Assembly (NCBI GenBank): GCA_947462875.1
Contig: CANHQJ010000002.1
Location: forward strand, 1 to 64,000
Reading direction: 5' to 3'
Origin: Verrucomicrobiia bacterium
Lineage (GTDB): Bacteria > Verrucomicrobiota > Verrucomicrobiia > Verrucomicrobiales > Akkermansiaceae
Length of the DNA stretch: 64,000 bases
Part shown: in pieces, positions 55,514 through 63,917 of the stretch
How positions within the stretch are numbered: the first letter of the stretch is position 1
Layout of the letters: each line of letters begins with the position of its first letter
Position numbers and translations under genes: made by a program
Notes under the pieces: generated by a model
The model's input: the letters and a program-made list of their open reading frames with translations, nothing else
Database searches by the model: none
Told to the model about the DNA's origin: nothing

Positions 55514-55732
55514 ATGGAAAACTGCATCACCACCACGGCCACCATTCTCGGGCCCTACTCCGATATTTTCGAGGCCGCTTTACCTAACGGAAAAAAGACA
55601 CTCGCCCATTTTTCGCGAGCCACGCTGCACCTGCGCGATCAGATCGCACCGGGCGTGAAAGTCTCCGTCGAAATGACGCCCTATGATTTCGATGTGGCGC
55701 GCATTGTCGCCATCGTGTCGCAGCCCGGCTAG
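55514..55732 (+). CDS. IF-1-like S1-domain protein
   Basis: 72 aa, exactly the size of bacterial translation initiation factor IF-1. ATG 55514 opens MENCITTTATILGPYS, and the S1 OB-fold pattern (FEAALPNGKKTLAHFS, then GVKVSVEMTPYDFDVARIV) parallels IF-1 (LENGHxVxAHxSG...GDxVxVExTPYDLxxGRI). The N-terminus and the loop after AHF differ from typical IF-1, so it may be a divergent paralogue rather than the housekeeping infA. Its TAG stop shares the CTAG palindrome with the stop of the convergent regulator gene. Confidence 0.72.
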   Translation: MENCITTTATILGPYSDIFEAALPNGKKTLAHFSRATLHLRDQIAPGVKVSVEMTPYDFDVARIVAIVSQPG

Positions 55733-56832
55733 GACGGAATTTTTCCTACGGAGCCACCTGCCTGGAAATCCGGCATCAGCAGCAAGCTGCCGTGGTCGCC
55801 GATCTGCCCGTCCACCAGCCATTCCAGATGCCGCACGACCTTGCGCGCAAACGAGCTCGGCTCGATGTGATAGGTGGACACTTTTGGCACGATGAATTCA
55901 AAGAACGGTTCCTCGGCGAGAGAGATGAGGCTGAAATCCTTGGGTACGGGACGTCCACAGGCGCCAAGCCAGCTCATCAGACTCAGAACCTGACGAGGAC
56001 GAAGTGCGATGAAGGCGGTCGGCGCATGGCTTTTCGCCACGGCTTGTTCCACCGCGCGCAGCAGGCCATCGGTCGTATCGTTTTCCCAGATCTCCGTCAA
56101 TCGCACGCCTTCTACCTCAAACGAGCGCGCGCCTTCGAGCGCGGCGAGATTGCCGCGCAGCCTATCCTCTGGCAAGAGGATGCCGATCTGTCTGTGTCCC
56201 TTGCGCCAGAGCTCTCCCATCGCGTGCCGTGCGATCGCCTTCCAATCATAATCAAGGTGTGGCAGATCGATGCCGGCATGCGGGTGACCGCGCAAAAGGC
56301 AGGGAGTGCGGGTCTTTTGGAAATACTGCTGCACTTGCACACTGGAGCGATGAAGAATCCACGCATCACAGGGATTTTCGTCTAACAACAATTGCAAGCG
56401 GCGCTGCGGATTCGCGCTTTCATACCAAGCCGGCACATGCAGGTCGAGCGATCCGCCCCGCTGCGCGAGCAGGCCGCGCACGTGATCGACCTCGCTGAGC
56501 ATCGTTTGTGACATTTTTTCCAGATGAAAGGGCGAGAGCATGCCGATGCGCCAGAGTGCTGATTTCTTTTTCCGTGGCGCCTGCTTCCGCACCAGGATTT
56601 GCCGGCGCTTGCCACTGACCGCTGCGGAAATCCAGCCCTCGGTGGTCAGCTCCGCCAGTGTCAGGCGTATCGTGTCGCGCCCGACCTGCAGTTGCTCGGC
56701 CAGGATTCTTTCCCCCGGAAGAAACGCACCCCACTCGCCCTGTTGCAAACGCAGGCGCATCACCCGCAGGCATTCCTGCAAGAGCGATCGTCGGAAAGGG
56801 AGCAGGGCGATGTGTTCTGACACGACCACCAT
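55729..56832 (-). CDS. GntR/LacI-type hybrid transcriptional regulator
   Basis: 367 aa from ATG 56832 (MVVVSEHIALLPF); an ATG at 56868 would add 12. The N-terminal winged helix of GntR type (LLQECLRVMRLRLQQGEW...GERILAEQLQVGRDTIRLTLAELTTEGWI) is fused to a periplasmic-binding-like sensor domain (GILLPEDRLRGNLAALEGARSFE, then APTAFIALRPRQVLSLMSWL) as in AraR-type sugar regulators. A likely local regulator of the sialic-acid genes 57887-61283, though the gene order does not prove it. Its stop shares CTAG with the IF-1-like gene. Confidence 0.82.
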   Translation of the reverse strand: MVVVSEHIALLPFRRSLLQECLRVMRLRLQQGEWGAFLPGERILAEQLQVGRDTIRLTLAELTTEGWISAAVSGKRRQILVRKQAPRKKKSALWRIGMLSPFHLEKMSQTMLSEVDHVRGLLAQRGGSLDLHVPAWYESANPQRRLQLLLDENPCDAWILHRSSVQVQQYFQKTRTPCLLRGHPHAGIDLPHLDYDWKAIARHAMGELWRKGHRQIGILLPEDRLRGNLAALEGARSFEVEGVRLTEIWENDTTDGLLRAVEQAVAKSHAPTAFIALRPRQVLSLMSWLGACGRPVPKDFSLISLAEEPFFEFIVPKVSTYHIEPSSFARKVVRHLEWLVDGQIGDHGSLLLMPDFQAGGSVGKIPS

Positions 56833-56985
56833 TCTATCTGATCCACTCCTCAGGTCAAGACCATCCATGATGTCTCAATCGCAAAACTGGTTGGTTGACA
56901 AAACCGCGTTTTTCCTGTTTACGCAGCGCTGGGATTTTTTGCAATTTTGCACAGTGTTACTTCCCCATCAACGTAAGTGCACCCC

Positions 56986-57153
56986 ATGAAACCATTTTTT
57001 TCCGTAGTATCGATTTTCTGGCTCGTGCCGCTGGCAGTCCTTTTATGGTCTTCCGGCGGCACGGTCACTGAACCGACGAAGCTGCCTCCCGTCAGTATCC
57101 TGCTGGGCAGCGTCGGCACACTGTTGCTGCTACGTGGAAGAAATGCTCCTTGA
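56986..57153 (+). CDS. 55-aa putative small membrane protein, PEP-CTERM-like tail
   Basis: ATG 56986 to TGA 57153. MKPFFSVVSIFWLVPLAVLLW is a hydrophobic N-terminal segment. The C-terminal half, KLPPVSILLGSVGTLLLLR followed by GRNAP, resembles a PEP-CTERM sorting tail (Pro-Pro, hydrophobic helix, Arg cluster) but is not exact. TTGACA at 56895-56900 could be a -35 box. No homologue could be checked, and the size leaves a chance frame possible. Confidence 0.4.
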   Translation: MKPFFSVVSIFWLVPLAVLLWSSGGTVTEPTKLPPVSILLGSVGTLLLLRGRNAP

Positions 57154-57206
57154 AGCCACGCGCTGATTCCTGCCGGATCCGGGTATGGTCGCCGCATTCC
57201 GCCCAG

Positions 57207-57884
57207 ATGCCTTTTTCTCACATGCCCATGCCACTTTCCCCAGCAGTCACCGAGGCCGCACGAATACTTTGGGACTACCATCGCTTGGAAGAACCGCTCA
57301 CTCCGGCGGATGGCATCCTCGTGTTCGGCAGCAATGATCCCCGCGTGGCGGAGTATGCTGCCGATTTGTATCACCGTGGCTTTGCGCCCTGGTTGTTGTT
57401 CTCCGGCGGACGCGGGCGCATGACCGAGCATTGGGCCGAGAGCGAAGCGGCCTTTTTTGCCCGGCGCGCGCGTGACTACGGCGTACCTTCCGAGGCGATC
57501 TTTTGCGAAACCGAGGCCGCGCATACGGGAGAAAACATCGCCTTCAGCCGATCCTTGTTGGAAAAACGCCAGATCTTCCCGAAGCGTGCCATCGTGCTCC
57601 AGAAACCCTACATGGAGCGCCGCACCCGCGCGGCCCTGGAGGTGCAGTGGTCGGAGCTTTCGTTTCAAATGAGCTCACCGGCGATCGACTTCTGCCAGTA
57701 TCCGAACGAGAGCATCACGTTCGACGATCTGATCCATGCGCTGGTGGGGGATTTTTATCGGCTGATCGATTACCCCGGCAAGGGCCTGGCCAGCGAGCAA
57801 TCGTTTCCACAAGAAGCCATCGGTGCCTATGAGTTGCTGCGGGATGCGGGCTACACCAAACAACTGCCGCCGTCAGCTCTCTGA
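57207..57884 (+). CDS. DUF218/YdcF-family protein
   Basis: 225 aa. Start placed at ATG 57207 (MPFSHMPMPLSP); ATG 57222 also fits. Motif pattern GILVFGSNDPRVAEYAADLY, then LLFSGGRGRMTEHWAESEA, and ENIAFSRSLLEKRQ matches DUF218 (E. coli YdcF, SanA). These proteins bind adenosyl-type cofactors and have roles in envelope growth that are not settled. It ends 2 bp before the convergent AGE epimerase gene. Confidence 0.83.
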   Translation: MPFSHMPMPLSPAVTEAARILWDYHRLEEPLTPADGILVFGSNDPRVAEYAADLYHRGFAPWLLFSGGRGRMTEHWAESEAAFFARRARDYGVPSEAIFCETEAAHTGENIAFSRSLLEKRQIFPKRAIVLQKPYMERRTRAALEVQWSELSFQMSSPAIDFCQYPNESITFDDLIHALVGDFYRLIDYPGKGLASEQSFPQEAIGAYELLRDAGYTKQLPPSAL

Positions 57885-57886
57885 GG

Positions 57887-59047
57887 TCACAGGTTCAGCT
57901 CGCGCGCGATGTTCCGGCACATCCACAGCGCGCGCGGGTGGTGGAAAAAGGATTTCCATAACGAGCCTTTCAAGGTGCTGCTCACCGAGCCGTCGCGCAA
58001 CAGATAGCCATACCACTCGCCGTGTTCCGCATCGGCGAAATGGGCGAAGCTCCAGTCTTTCAGTTGCAGGTGCCAGCGCAGGTATTTTTCCTCTCCGGTC
58101 AGCTGATAGGCCATGAGTGTCGCGATCAGCGCCTCATCATGCGGCCACCAGAATTTCATGTTGTGCCAGTATTCCTGAACCGGCCGGTCAAATACGTCCC
58201 GGTAGTAGAACAATCCGCCCAACTCCTTGTCCCAGCCGCGTTCCCACATCCAGTCGAGCATCTTGCATCCCAGGTCTAACAATTCTTTCGAATTCCTGCG
58301 GCGCGATTCTTCGAGGATGAACCAGGCTCCTTCGATGGCATGTCCCGGATTGAGCAAACGGCCGTCGAAGTGATCGGAAATTTCTCCTTCGATGGTGACT
58401 GTCTCCATCACCACACGGTGTTCTTCTTTGACAAAAAATCGCCGGATTTCATCGATGCAGCGGTCGATCCACGCGGTGAGATGCGCCTGTTTTCCCAGTC
58501 GCAATTCCAGCTCCTGCGCTGTGACCAAGGTGATCATGCGCGGCCCCAGCCCCATCATCGGGCGCACATCGGTATGTTTCGCCGGCATCAATCCGGGTGT
58601 GAAATTCCACGTGGTGAATTTCTCGAACCAATGCAGCGCCTGCGCTGCCGAGGCATCCGAGTACGTGGCGGCGGCATGCGCGGCATAGGCGATGGCCGCA
58701 AAGGATTCGCTATACGCATAGCGGCGTTTGCGGATCGGCTGGCCATCGCGCTGGACATGAAAGTACATGCGCCCGTCCGCCGGATCGATGCAACGGGTTT
58801 CGAGAAACGAAAGGCCGCTCTCCGCCCACGCCAACCACTCGGGGCGGCGCTCGTCATCGAGATACAAGCTCAAGAGCATCCAGCTCATACGCCCCTGCGC
58901 CCACACCGATTTATCTTCATCGACCAGACTGCCATCGCGATCAAAACAATGGAGAAATCCGCCGTGTTCGCGATCGATGGCTCGCGGAAACCAAAAAGGC
59001 AGGCAGTCTTGGTATAACTGCGCGTGATAGAAGTCTGCCAGTTTCAT
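57887..59047 (-). CDS. AGE-family epimerase (N-acylglucosamine 2-epimerase)
   Basis: 386 aa from ATG 59047 (MKLADFYHAQLYQDCLPFW). Alpha/alpha-barrel epimerase: REHGGFLHCFDRDG, the conserved KSVWAQGRMSWML, GRLLNPGHAIEGAWF and FWWPHDEALIA carry the family's active-site His, Glu and Arg. With NanA it would convert ManNAc released from sialic acid into GlcNAc. It starts 1 bp inside the nanA stop codon (TGATG overlap), so both are translated from one message. Confidence 0.9.
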   Translation of the reverse strand: MKLADFYHAQLYQDCLPFWFPRAIDREHGGFLHCFDRDGSLVDEDKSVWAQGRMSWMLLSLYLDDERRPEWLAWAESGLSFLETRCIDPADGRMYFHVQRDGQPIRKRRYAYSESFAAIAYAAHAAATYSDASAAQALHWFEKFTTWNFTPGLMPAKHTDVRPMMGLGPRMITLVTAQELELRLGKQAHLTAWIDRCIDEIRRFFVKEEHRVVMETVTIEGEISDHFDGRLLNPGHAIEGAWFILEESRRRNSKELLDLGCKMLDWMWERGWDKELGGLFYYRDVFDRPVQEYWHNMKFWWPHDEALIATLMAYQLTGEEKYLRWHLQLKDWSFAHFADAEHGEWYGYLLRDGSVSSTLKGSLWKSFFHHPRALWMCRNIARELNL

Positions 59048-59985
59048 CAGCGTTCCGGGCAAGGTATGGTCCATGCGAAAAATCCAAGCGCCTCCAGTTT
59101 TGCACGCAGGCCCTCCAGCGTCTGTGGCGAGGGATTCCCTAACGGAAGGCGTGCTTTGCCCACAGGCACGCCCAGCCATCCCATCACCGCTTTTGCCGCG
59201 CCGAGATAGCCCACGGCATCGAGCGCATCGATGATGGCGATCATCTGCGATTGCAAGGTGCGCGCTTTTTCCCAGTCGCCCGCATCAAACGCGGCGATGA
59301 TCGCATGCGCGAGACCAGCCATGAAATTGTATGTGGATCCCACACCGCCGCGCGCTCCTGTGGCAAGAGCACCTAACAAAATTTCATCCACGCCCCAGGG
59401 AAGATCAAAGGCACCGCCGTTCATGGCCAGGCAGCGGCGGTAGGCGACAAGATCGGGATCGGTGAACTTGATGCCGCGGAATGTGGGAATCTGCTCGGCG
59501 GCGCGGGCGACAAAGTCCGCCATCGGAAAACGCACGCCGGTGAGCACGGGGATTTGATAGTAGTAAAAGGGCAGGGCCGGAGCCGCCGCCGCGATCTTGG
59601 CACAGCATTGCACCAGGCTTTCGCTTGTCGCCGGTTTGAAATAGCTGGGAGCGAGGGCGGAAATGGCATCGAACCGCAGCTCCTGCGCCAGTTCTGCCAG
59701 CGCGCAGGCGTCGGTCAGCGCATTGGCGCCGACATGCGCGATGACGCGGATGCCGTGACTTCCGGCGACCTGTGCCCAGCTGCGATAGACCTCCATCCGC
59801 TCGGCTAACGAAAGTGAGCTCGACTCTCCCGTGGTGCCGGTGATGAACACCGCACGCACGTTTTGCGCGGCGAGATGCGATGCCTGCAAGGCTATGATCT
59901 CCGTGGCGAGCGAGCCATCATCATGAAAAGGAGTGTGGGGAGCGGCGACAAGGCAGTGATAGGGCAGTGAGGTAACGGAACTCAT
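59047..59985 (-). CDS. nanA: N-acetylneuraminate lyase (DapA/NanA family)
   Basis: 312 aa. The TIM-barrel aldolase shows GTTGESSSLSLAERMEVY, FYYYQIPVLTGVRF (catalytic Tyr region) and FRGIKFTDPD with the Schiff-base Lys. Residues favour NanA over dihydrodipicolinate synthase, and the AGE partner confirms sialic-acid use: Neu5Ac is split into ManNAc and pyruvate. Start at ATG 59985; a near-perfect palindrome (59993-60011) lies just upstream. Divergent from the sialate esterase. Confidence 0.9.
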   Translation of the reverse strand: MSSVTSLPYHCLVAAPHTPFHDDGSLATEIIALQASHLAAQNVRAVFITGTTGESSSLSLAERMEVYRSWAQVAGSHGIRVIAHVGANALTDACALAELAQELRFDAISALAPSYFKPATSESLVQCCAKIAAAAPALPFYYYQIPVLTGVRFPMADFVARAAEQIPTFRGIKFTDPDLVAYRRCLAMNGGAFDLPWGVDEILLGALATGARGGVGSTYNFMAGLAHAIIAAFDAGDWEKARTLQSQMIAIIDALDAVGYLGAAKAVMGWLGVPVGKARLPLGNPSPQTLEGLRAKLEALGFFAWTIPCPER

Positions 59986-59992
59986 GTGTGCC

Positions 59993-60011
59993 GGAAACTG
60001 TAACAATTTCC
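59993..60011. promoter_or_regulatory. Candidate operator between nanA and the sialate O-acetylesterase
   Basis: GGAAACTGTAACAATTTCC: inverted repeat with a single mismatch, 8 bp upstream of the nanA start codon on the minus strand. It is placed where a repressor would control nanA and possibly the divergent gene. It may be the site for the GntR/LacI regulator encoded at 55729. Confidence 0.4.
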
Positions 60012-60083
60012 GAGTGTGGAAACAACCGGAGAATGTCACCACTCGCTGGTGTTTTTATCCAACCAGTAAGCCGGCTTGTCAGA

Positions 60084-61283
60084 GTGGGGCGAATCGTTCA
60101 TGCTCCATCCATCAAAACGATCCTCGTTCTTCTGTTGCTGCTTTTCCGCCTGCATGGGCTGGAAGTCGCGCGCCCCTTCGGCAGCCACATGGTTTTGCCG
60201 CACGGCGTTTCCGTTCCCCTGCACGGCAAGGCCGCACCCGGTGAAATCGTCTCGGTTCACATCGGCGGAAATGAGCATCACACCCGCTGTCAACAAGATG
60301 GAGTCTGGCGGATCGCGCTGCCTGCGATGGCCGCCTCGGACAAGCCCCTGGCGATGAGCATTCGCAGTGGCGAAAAGTCCCTCTTGCTCGATGATATTCT
60401 TATCGGCGAGGTATGGCTTTGTTCCGGACAATCGAACATGGACTTCCCGCTGCAACGGGCCACGGGTGGAGCGGCGGAGCTATCGACGGAGGCTCCTCCG
60501 GGGCTGCGTTTTTTCTCGCTCACGGGCATGCCCACCAACGCTCAGCCCTTTCGCGAGACGGATCGCGCGCGCATGCGACCCGCGACCTTTTTCCAAGGTT
60601 CCTGGCAAGTGTCATCTACCAAGGAGCGCGGTGCGCTCTCGGCCATCGCGTGGTGGTTTGCTTGCCAGCGCACGAAGGATACGGGACGTCCCATCGGCAT
60701 CGTGGAAAATGCCGTGGGCGGCTCCGGCACCGAAGCTTGGCTGTCTCCGGAAATCCTGCGCGCCCGATCGGAATACGCGGATTTGATCACGCCGAAGTGG
60801 CTCGATCATCCCCAAGTCTCAGCCTGGGCCCGCCAGCGCGCGCGACAGCAGATCGGCGCGTTGCGAGACATATCGCATCCGTTTCAGCCCGGATTCCTCT
60901 ACGAATCCGGCATAGTCTGGTGGCGCGATTTCCCTTTCACCGGCGTGCTGTGGTATCAGGGGGAAACCAATGCGGAAATCAACGATGTGGTCTGGAACGC
61001 GCGGTTGTTGGAAGATCTGATGGGCAGTTGGAGGACGGGATTGCGGCATGAGAAACTGCCCTTTTTCCTCGTCGAGCTGCCCCGCATCGGTGGCAATGAT
61101 CCTCTGCGCCGCTTCTGGCCTCAGTATCGCGAAGCGCAGCAACAAGCGGTGACACGCACGCCGCTAGCCTATCGGATCGAGACCAAGGACCTTGGCTGGG
61201 ACAGCCCGGATGTGCATCCGCCCGATAAAAAACCCATCGCCCTGCGCCTTGCCGGGGAAGTGAAACGACAGCTTCCGCCGTGA
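60084..61283 (+). CDS. Sialate O-acetylesterase (SASA-type), secreted
   Basis: 399 aa from GTG 60084, which gives a signal sequence (MGRIVHAPSIKTILVLLLLLF, read as M). An ATG at 60033 is an alternative start. The catalytic GQSNM motif is in LCSGQSNMDFPL, a GNGxGS-like ENAVGGSGTEAWLS follows, then WYQGETNAE and a C-terminal DVHPPDKKP with His. It removes O-acetyl groups from sialic acid or similar sugars, which makes them available to NanA. Ends 1 bp before the convergent LolA-like gene. Confidence 0.83.
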   Translation: MGRIVHAPSIKTILVLLLLLFRLHGLEVARPFGSHMVLPHGVSVPLHGKAAPGEIVSVHIGGNEHHTRCQQDGVWRIALPAMAASDKPLAMSIRSGEKSLLLDDILIGEVWLCSGQSNMDFPLQRATGGAAELSTEAPPGLRFFSLTGMPTNAQPFRETDRARMRPATFFQGSWQVSSTKERGALSAIAWWFACQRTKDTGRPIGIVENAVGGSGTEAWLSPEILRARSEYADLITPKWLDHPQVSAWARQRARQQIGALRDISHPFQPGFLYESGIVWWRDFPFTGVLWYQGETNAEINDVVWNARLLEDLMGSWRTGLRHEKLPFFLVELPRIGGNDPLRRFWPQYREAQQQAVTRTPLAYRIETKDLGWDSPDVHPPDKKPIALRLAGEVKRQLPP

Positions 61284-62006
61284 TCAGCGCGGACCCTTCG
61301 GCGCGACCATCGCGGGCTGGTTGAAGATCAGCTTGGTCTGCGAAAGCACCCGACCGTTGGCCGGATTCATCGAGCTGACATTCATCTGTTTGAGTGTGTA
61401 GATTTCCTGTCCCGCGGCATTCTTGCCGATGTTCATCACATCGGTGACCTCGAAGCGCTTGAGGATCTGCCCCTGGCGGTTGAAGCCCTCGATTTTCATG
61501 AAGGCGCCATACTTTTGATGGACCCACACATACATGACCTGATAGGCACCGCCCTGGCCGGGATTGTTCAGGCGGATTTTCCAGCAATTGTACACACCCA
61601 CCCGCTCGGTGCCTTCGAGAACCGGCTTTTTCCAATAGAAAAACCGCATCGCCAGGTCCTCATACGAGAGATCCATGCCGGCGATCGGCGTGGCCAGCCG
61701 ACTGACGGGAAATTTCGACTGCTTGTTGTTGATCATCTCGTAGAGATCACAGACGTCGTCATTCATGCGCAGGTGGAATTTCTGCCACACCTGTTTTTCA
61801 TAATACTGAAACTGGATGTCTTTGTTGCGCAGGAACAGGGCGACAGGCACTTTGTCGCGACCACGCGTCATGTTGCCCTCAAGGTCCGCTTGCTGCAAAG
61901 CCGCCACCATTTTCGCGCCGCCGATGATTTGCTCGGCAGTGGGGGCCTCCTGGGCATGAGCCAGAAGTGAAAAAAGCATGCCGCCGAGAAGAAGGATTTG
62001 TTTCAT
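61284..62006 (-). CDS. Outer-membrane lipoprotein-sorting-protein-like (LolA-fold) exported protein
   Basis: 240 aa with a signal peptide (MKQILLLGGMLFSLLAHAQ). The body has the LolA/DUF4292-like beta pattern (MSYEDLAMRFFYWKKPVLEGTE read as SYEDLAMRFFYW, then KIRLNNPGQGGAYQ, VWVHQKYGAFMKIEGF, and LKRFEVTDVM). Such proteins sort lipoproteins or bind lipids in the periplasm; the exact partner is unknown. It is convergent with the esterase and lies downstream of aspS on the same strand, separated by a palindromic repeat. Confidence 0.74.
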   Translation of the reverse strand: MKQILLLGGMLFSLLAHAQEAPTAEQIIGGAKMVAALQQADLEGNMTRGRDKVPVALFLRNKDIQFQYYEKQVWQKFHLRMNDDVCDLYEMINNKQSKFPVSRLATPIAGMDLSYEDLAMRFFYWKKPVLEGTERVGVYNCWKIRLNNPGQGGAYQVMYVWVHQKYGAFMKIEGFNRQGQILKRFEVTDVMNIGKNAAGQEIYTLKQMNVSSMNPANGRVLSQTKLIFNQPAMVAPKGPR

Positions 62007-62063
62007 ACGTGGAGTCTAGTGAATGTGCCTCGTTAGACAAGGAAGCATTGCAAAATATTCATT

Positions 62064-62138
62064 CGTGGCGGCGCTTTCCAAGCGCCAAGCCCATCTTCGC
62101 ATTTTGACTCGGCATGACGCTTGGAAAGCGCCGCCACG
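62064..62138. repeat. Nested palindromic intergenic repeat, family D
   Basis: CGTGGCGGCGCTTTCCAAG (62064-62082, itself containing GGCGCTT-TCC-AAGCGCC) pairs with CTTGGAAAGCGCCGCCACG (62120-62138). It lies right after the aspS stop codon (62139-62141) and may also act as its terminator. Confidence 0.65.
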
Positions 62139-63917
62139 TCAGGGCTTCTTCGCCGTCGTCTGGATGCGAAGATCACGCAGTTGTTTCGGATCCACTTCCG
62201 CGGGCGACTGGCTCATCAGGTCGTTTCCTTTGTTGTTTTTCGGGAAGGCGATGACCTCGCGGATCGAGTGCTCGCCACAGATCAGCATCACCAGACGATC
62301 CAAGCCCAGGGCCAGACCACCGTGCGGCGGAGCGCCGAAACGGAAGGCATCGAGGATGTGGCCGAATTCTTCCGCCGCCTGCTCCTCGGAGATGCCGAGG
62401 GCTTTGAACATCGCGGATTGCAGCGGGGCCTCGTGGATCCGGATGGAGCCGCCGCCCAGCTCGTGGCCGTTCAGCACCACGTCGTAGGCATTCGCACGCA
62501 GATCAGTGGAGAGTTCACCTTTGAGAAGTTTCTCCTCGTCTTCCTTGATCGGACGGGTGAAAGGATGGTGCACCGCGACGTAGCGCGAGCTCTCTTCATC
62601 GAACGCAAGCAAGGGAAACTCCGTAACCCACAAGAAATTCAGCTCGGTGTTGTTTTCTAACAGCTTCTGCATTTCGGCACAGGCGAGACGCACGCGTCCG
62701 AGGATTTCGCAGACTTGCTCCCACGGGCCGGCGCCGAACAGAATGAGGTCGCCGGTCTCGATGTTGAGAGCTTCTTTCATCGCCGCGATTTCGCTCTCGC
62801 TGAGGAACTTGGTGATGGGCGAGCGCCAGGTATCCACGGTTTCGCCGCGCACCTGGATGTAGGCCAGGCCCTTCGCGCCATGCTGGATCGCGAGCTGGGT
62901 GAGCGCCTCGACCTGACCGGTGCTGATGTTCGAAAACCCTTTGGCGTTGATCGCCTTGATGACGCCACCGGATTGCAGTGCGCCGGAGAATACCTTGAAG
63001 GTCGATTCGGCGAATACGGCACCGAGGTCGGTGATGTGGTAGCCGAAACGACGGTCCGGCTTGTCCGAGCCATAGATGTCCATCGCCTCGCGCCAGGTCA
63101 TGCGCTCGAAGGATGTCGGAATTTCCACGCCTTTGGCCTCGCGGAAGATGCGACCGATCAGACCCTCGACCAAGGCGAGGATGTCTTCCTGACCCACGAA
63201 CGAGGACTCGATATCGATCTGGGTGAATTCCGGTTGACGGTCGGCACGCAGGTCTTCATCGCGGAAGCACTTGGCGATTTGGAAGTATTTTTCGATGCCC
63301 CCCACCATCAGCAATTGTTTGTATTGCTGTGGGGCCTGGGGCAATGCGTAGAAACTGCCGGGCTGCAGGCGCGAAGGCACGAGGAAGTCGCGGGCACCCT
63401 CGGGCGTGGACTTCGACAGAATCGGCGTCTCGATTTCACAGAAACCCTGTTCGTCGAGGAAATCGCGCGTGCTTTTGGTGACACGGTGGCGCGTGCGCAG
63501 GTTGGTCGTCATGCGCGGGCGGCGGATGTCGAGGTAGCGGTATTTCATGCGCAGGTCTTCGTTCGACAATTCCTTGTCGAGCTGGAAGGGCAGCACGTCC
63601 GCCTTGTTGATGATGTTCAGGGCCGTGGCGATGATCTCGATTTCGCCCGTGGCGATTTTTTCGTTGGCCGTGCCCTCGAGACGCTTGGATACGCGGCCCG
63701 TGACCTGGATCACGTCCTCATCGCGCAAGGTGTGGGAAATTTCCGCCAGTGCCGCATTTTCCTCCGGGCGGAATACGACCTGGGTCAGACCCTCACGGTC
63801 GCGCAGGTCGGCAAAAATCACGCCGCCGTGGTCACGTGCCGAATTCACCCAACCGATCAAAGTCACGGTTTGATCGATGTCAGAAAGGCGGAGTTGATTG
63901 CAATGGTGTGTGCGCAT
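62139..63917 (-). CDS. aspS: Aspartyl-tRNA synthetase
   Basis: 592 aa, the bacterial-type class II length with the GAD insertion domain. N-terminal OB anticodon-binding domain (TVTLIGWVNSARDHGGVIF), class II motif 2 in CFRDEDLRADRQPEFTQI and motif 3 in GLALGLDRLVMLI. Charges tRNA-Asp in the cytosol; whether it also charges tRNA-Asn cannot be read from sequence alone. The start codon lies 83 bp from the right edge; a promoter of unclear type lies outside or at the window edge. Confidence 0.96.
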   Translation of the reverse strand: MRTHHCNQLRLSDIDQTVTLIGWVNSARDHGGVIFADLRDREGLTQVVFRPEENAALAEISHTLRDEDVIQVTGRVSKRLEGTANEKIATGEIEIIATALNIINKADVLPFQLDKELSNEDLRMKYRYLDIRRPRMTTNLRTRHRVTKSTRDFLDEQGFCEIETPILSKSTPEGARDFLVPSRLQPGSFYALPQAPQQYKQLLMVGGIEKYFQIAKCFRDEDLRADRQPEFTQIDIESSFVGQEDILALVEGLIGRIFREAKGVEIPTSFERMTWREAMDIYGSDKPDRRFGYHITDLGAVFAESTFKVFSGALQSGGVIKAINAKGFSNISTGQVEALTQLAIQHGAKGLAYIQVRGETVDTWRSPITKFLSESEIAAMKEALNIETGDLILFGAGPWEQVCEILGRVRLACAEMQKLLENNTELNFLWVTEFPLLAFDEESSRYVAVHHPFTRPIKEDEEKLLKGELSTDLRANAYDVVLNGHELGGGSIRIHEAPLQSAMFKALGISEEQAAEEFGHILDAFRFGAPPHGGLALGLDRLVMLICGEHSIREVIAFPKNNKGNDLMSQSPAEVDPKQLRDLRIQTTAKKP

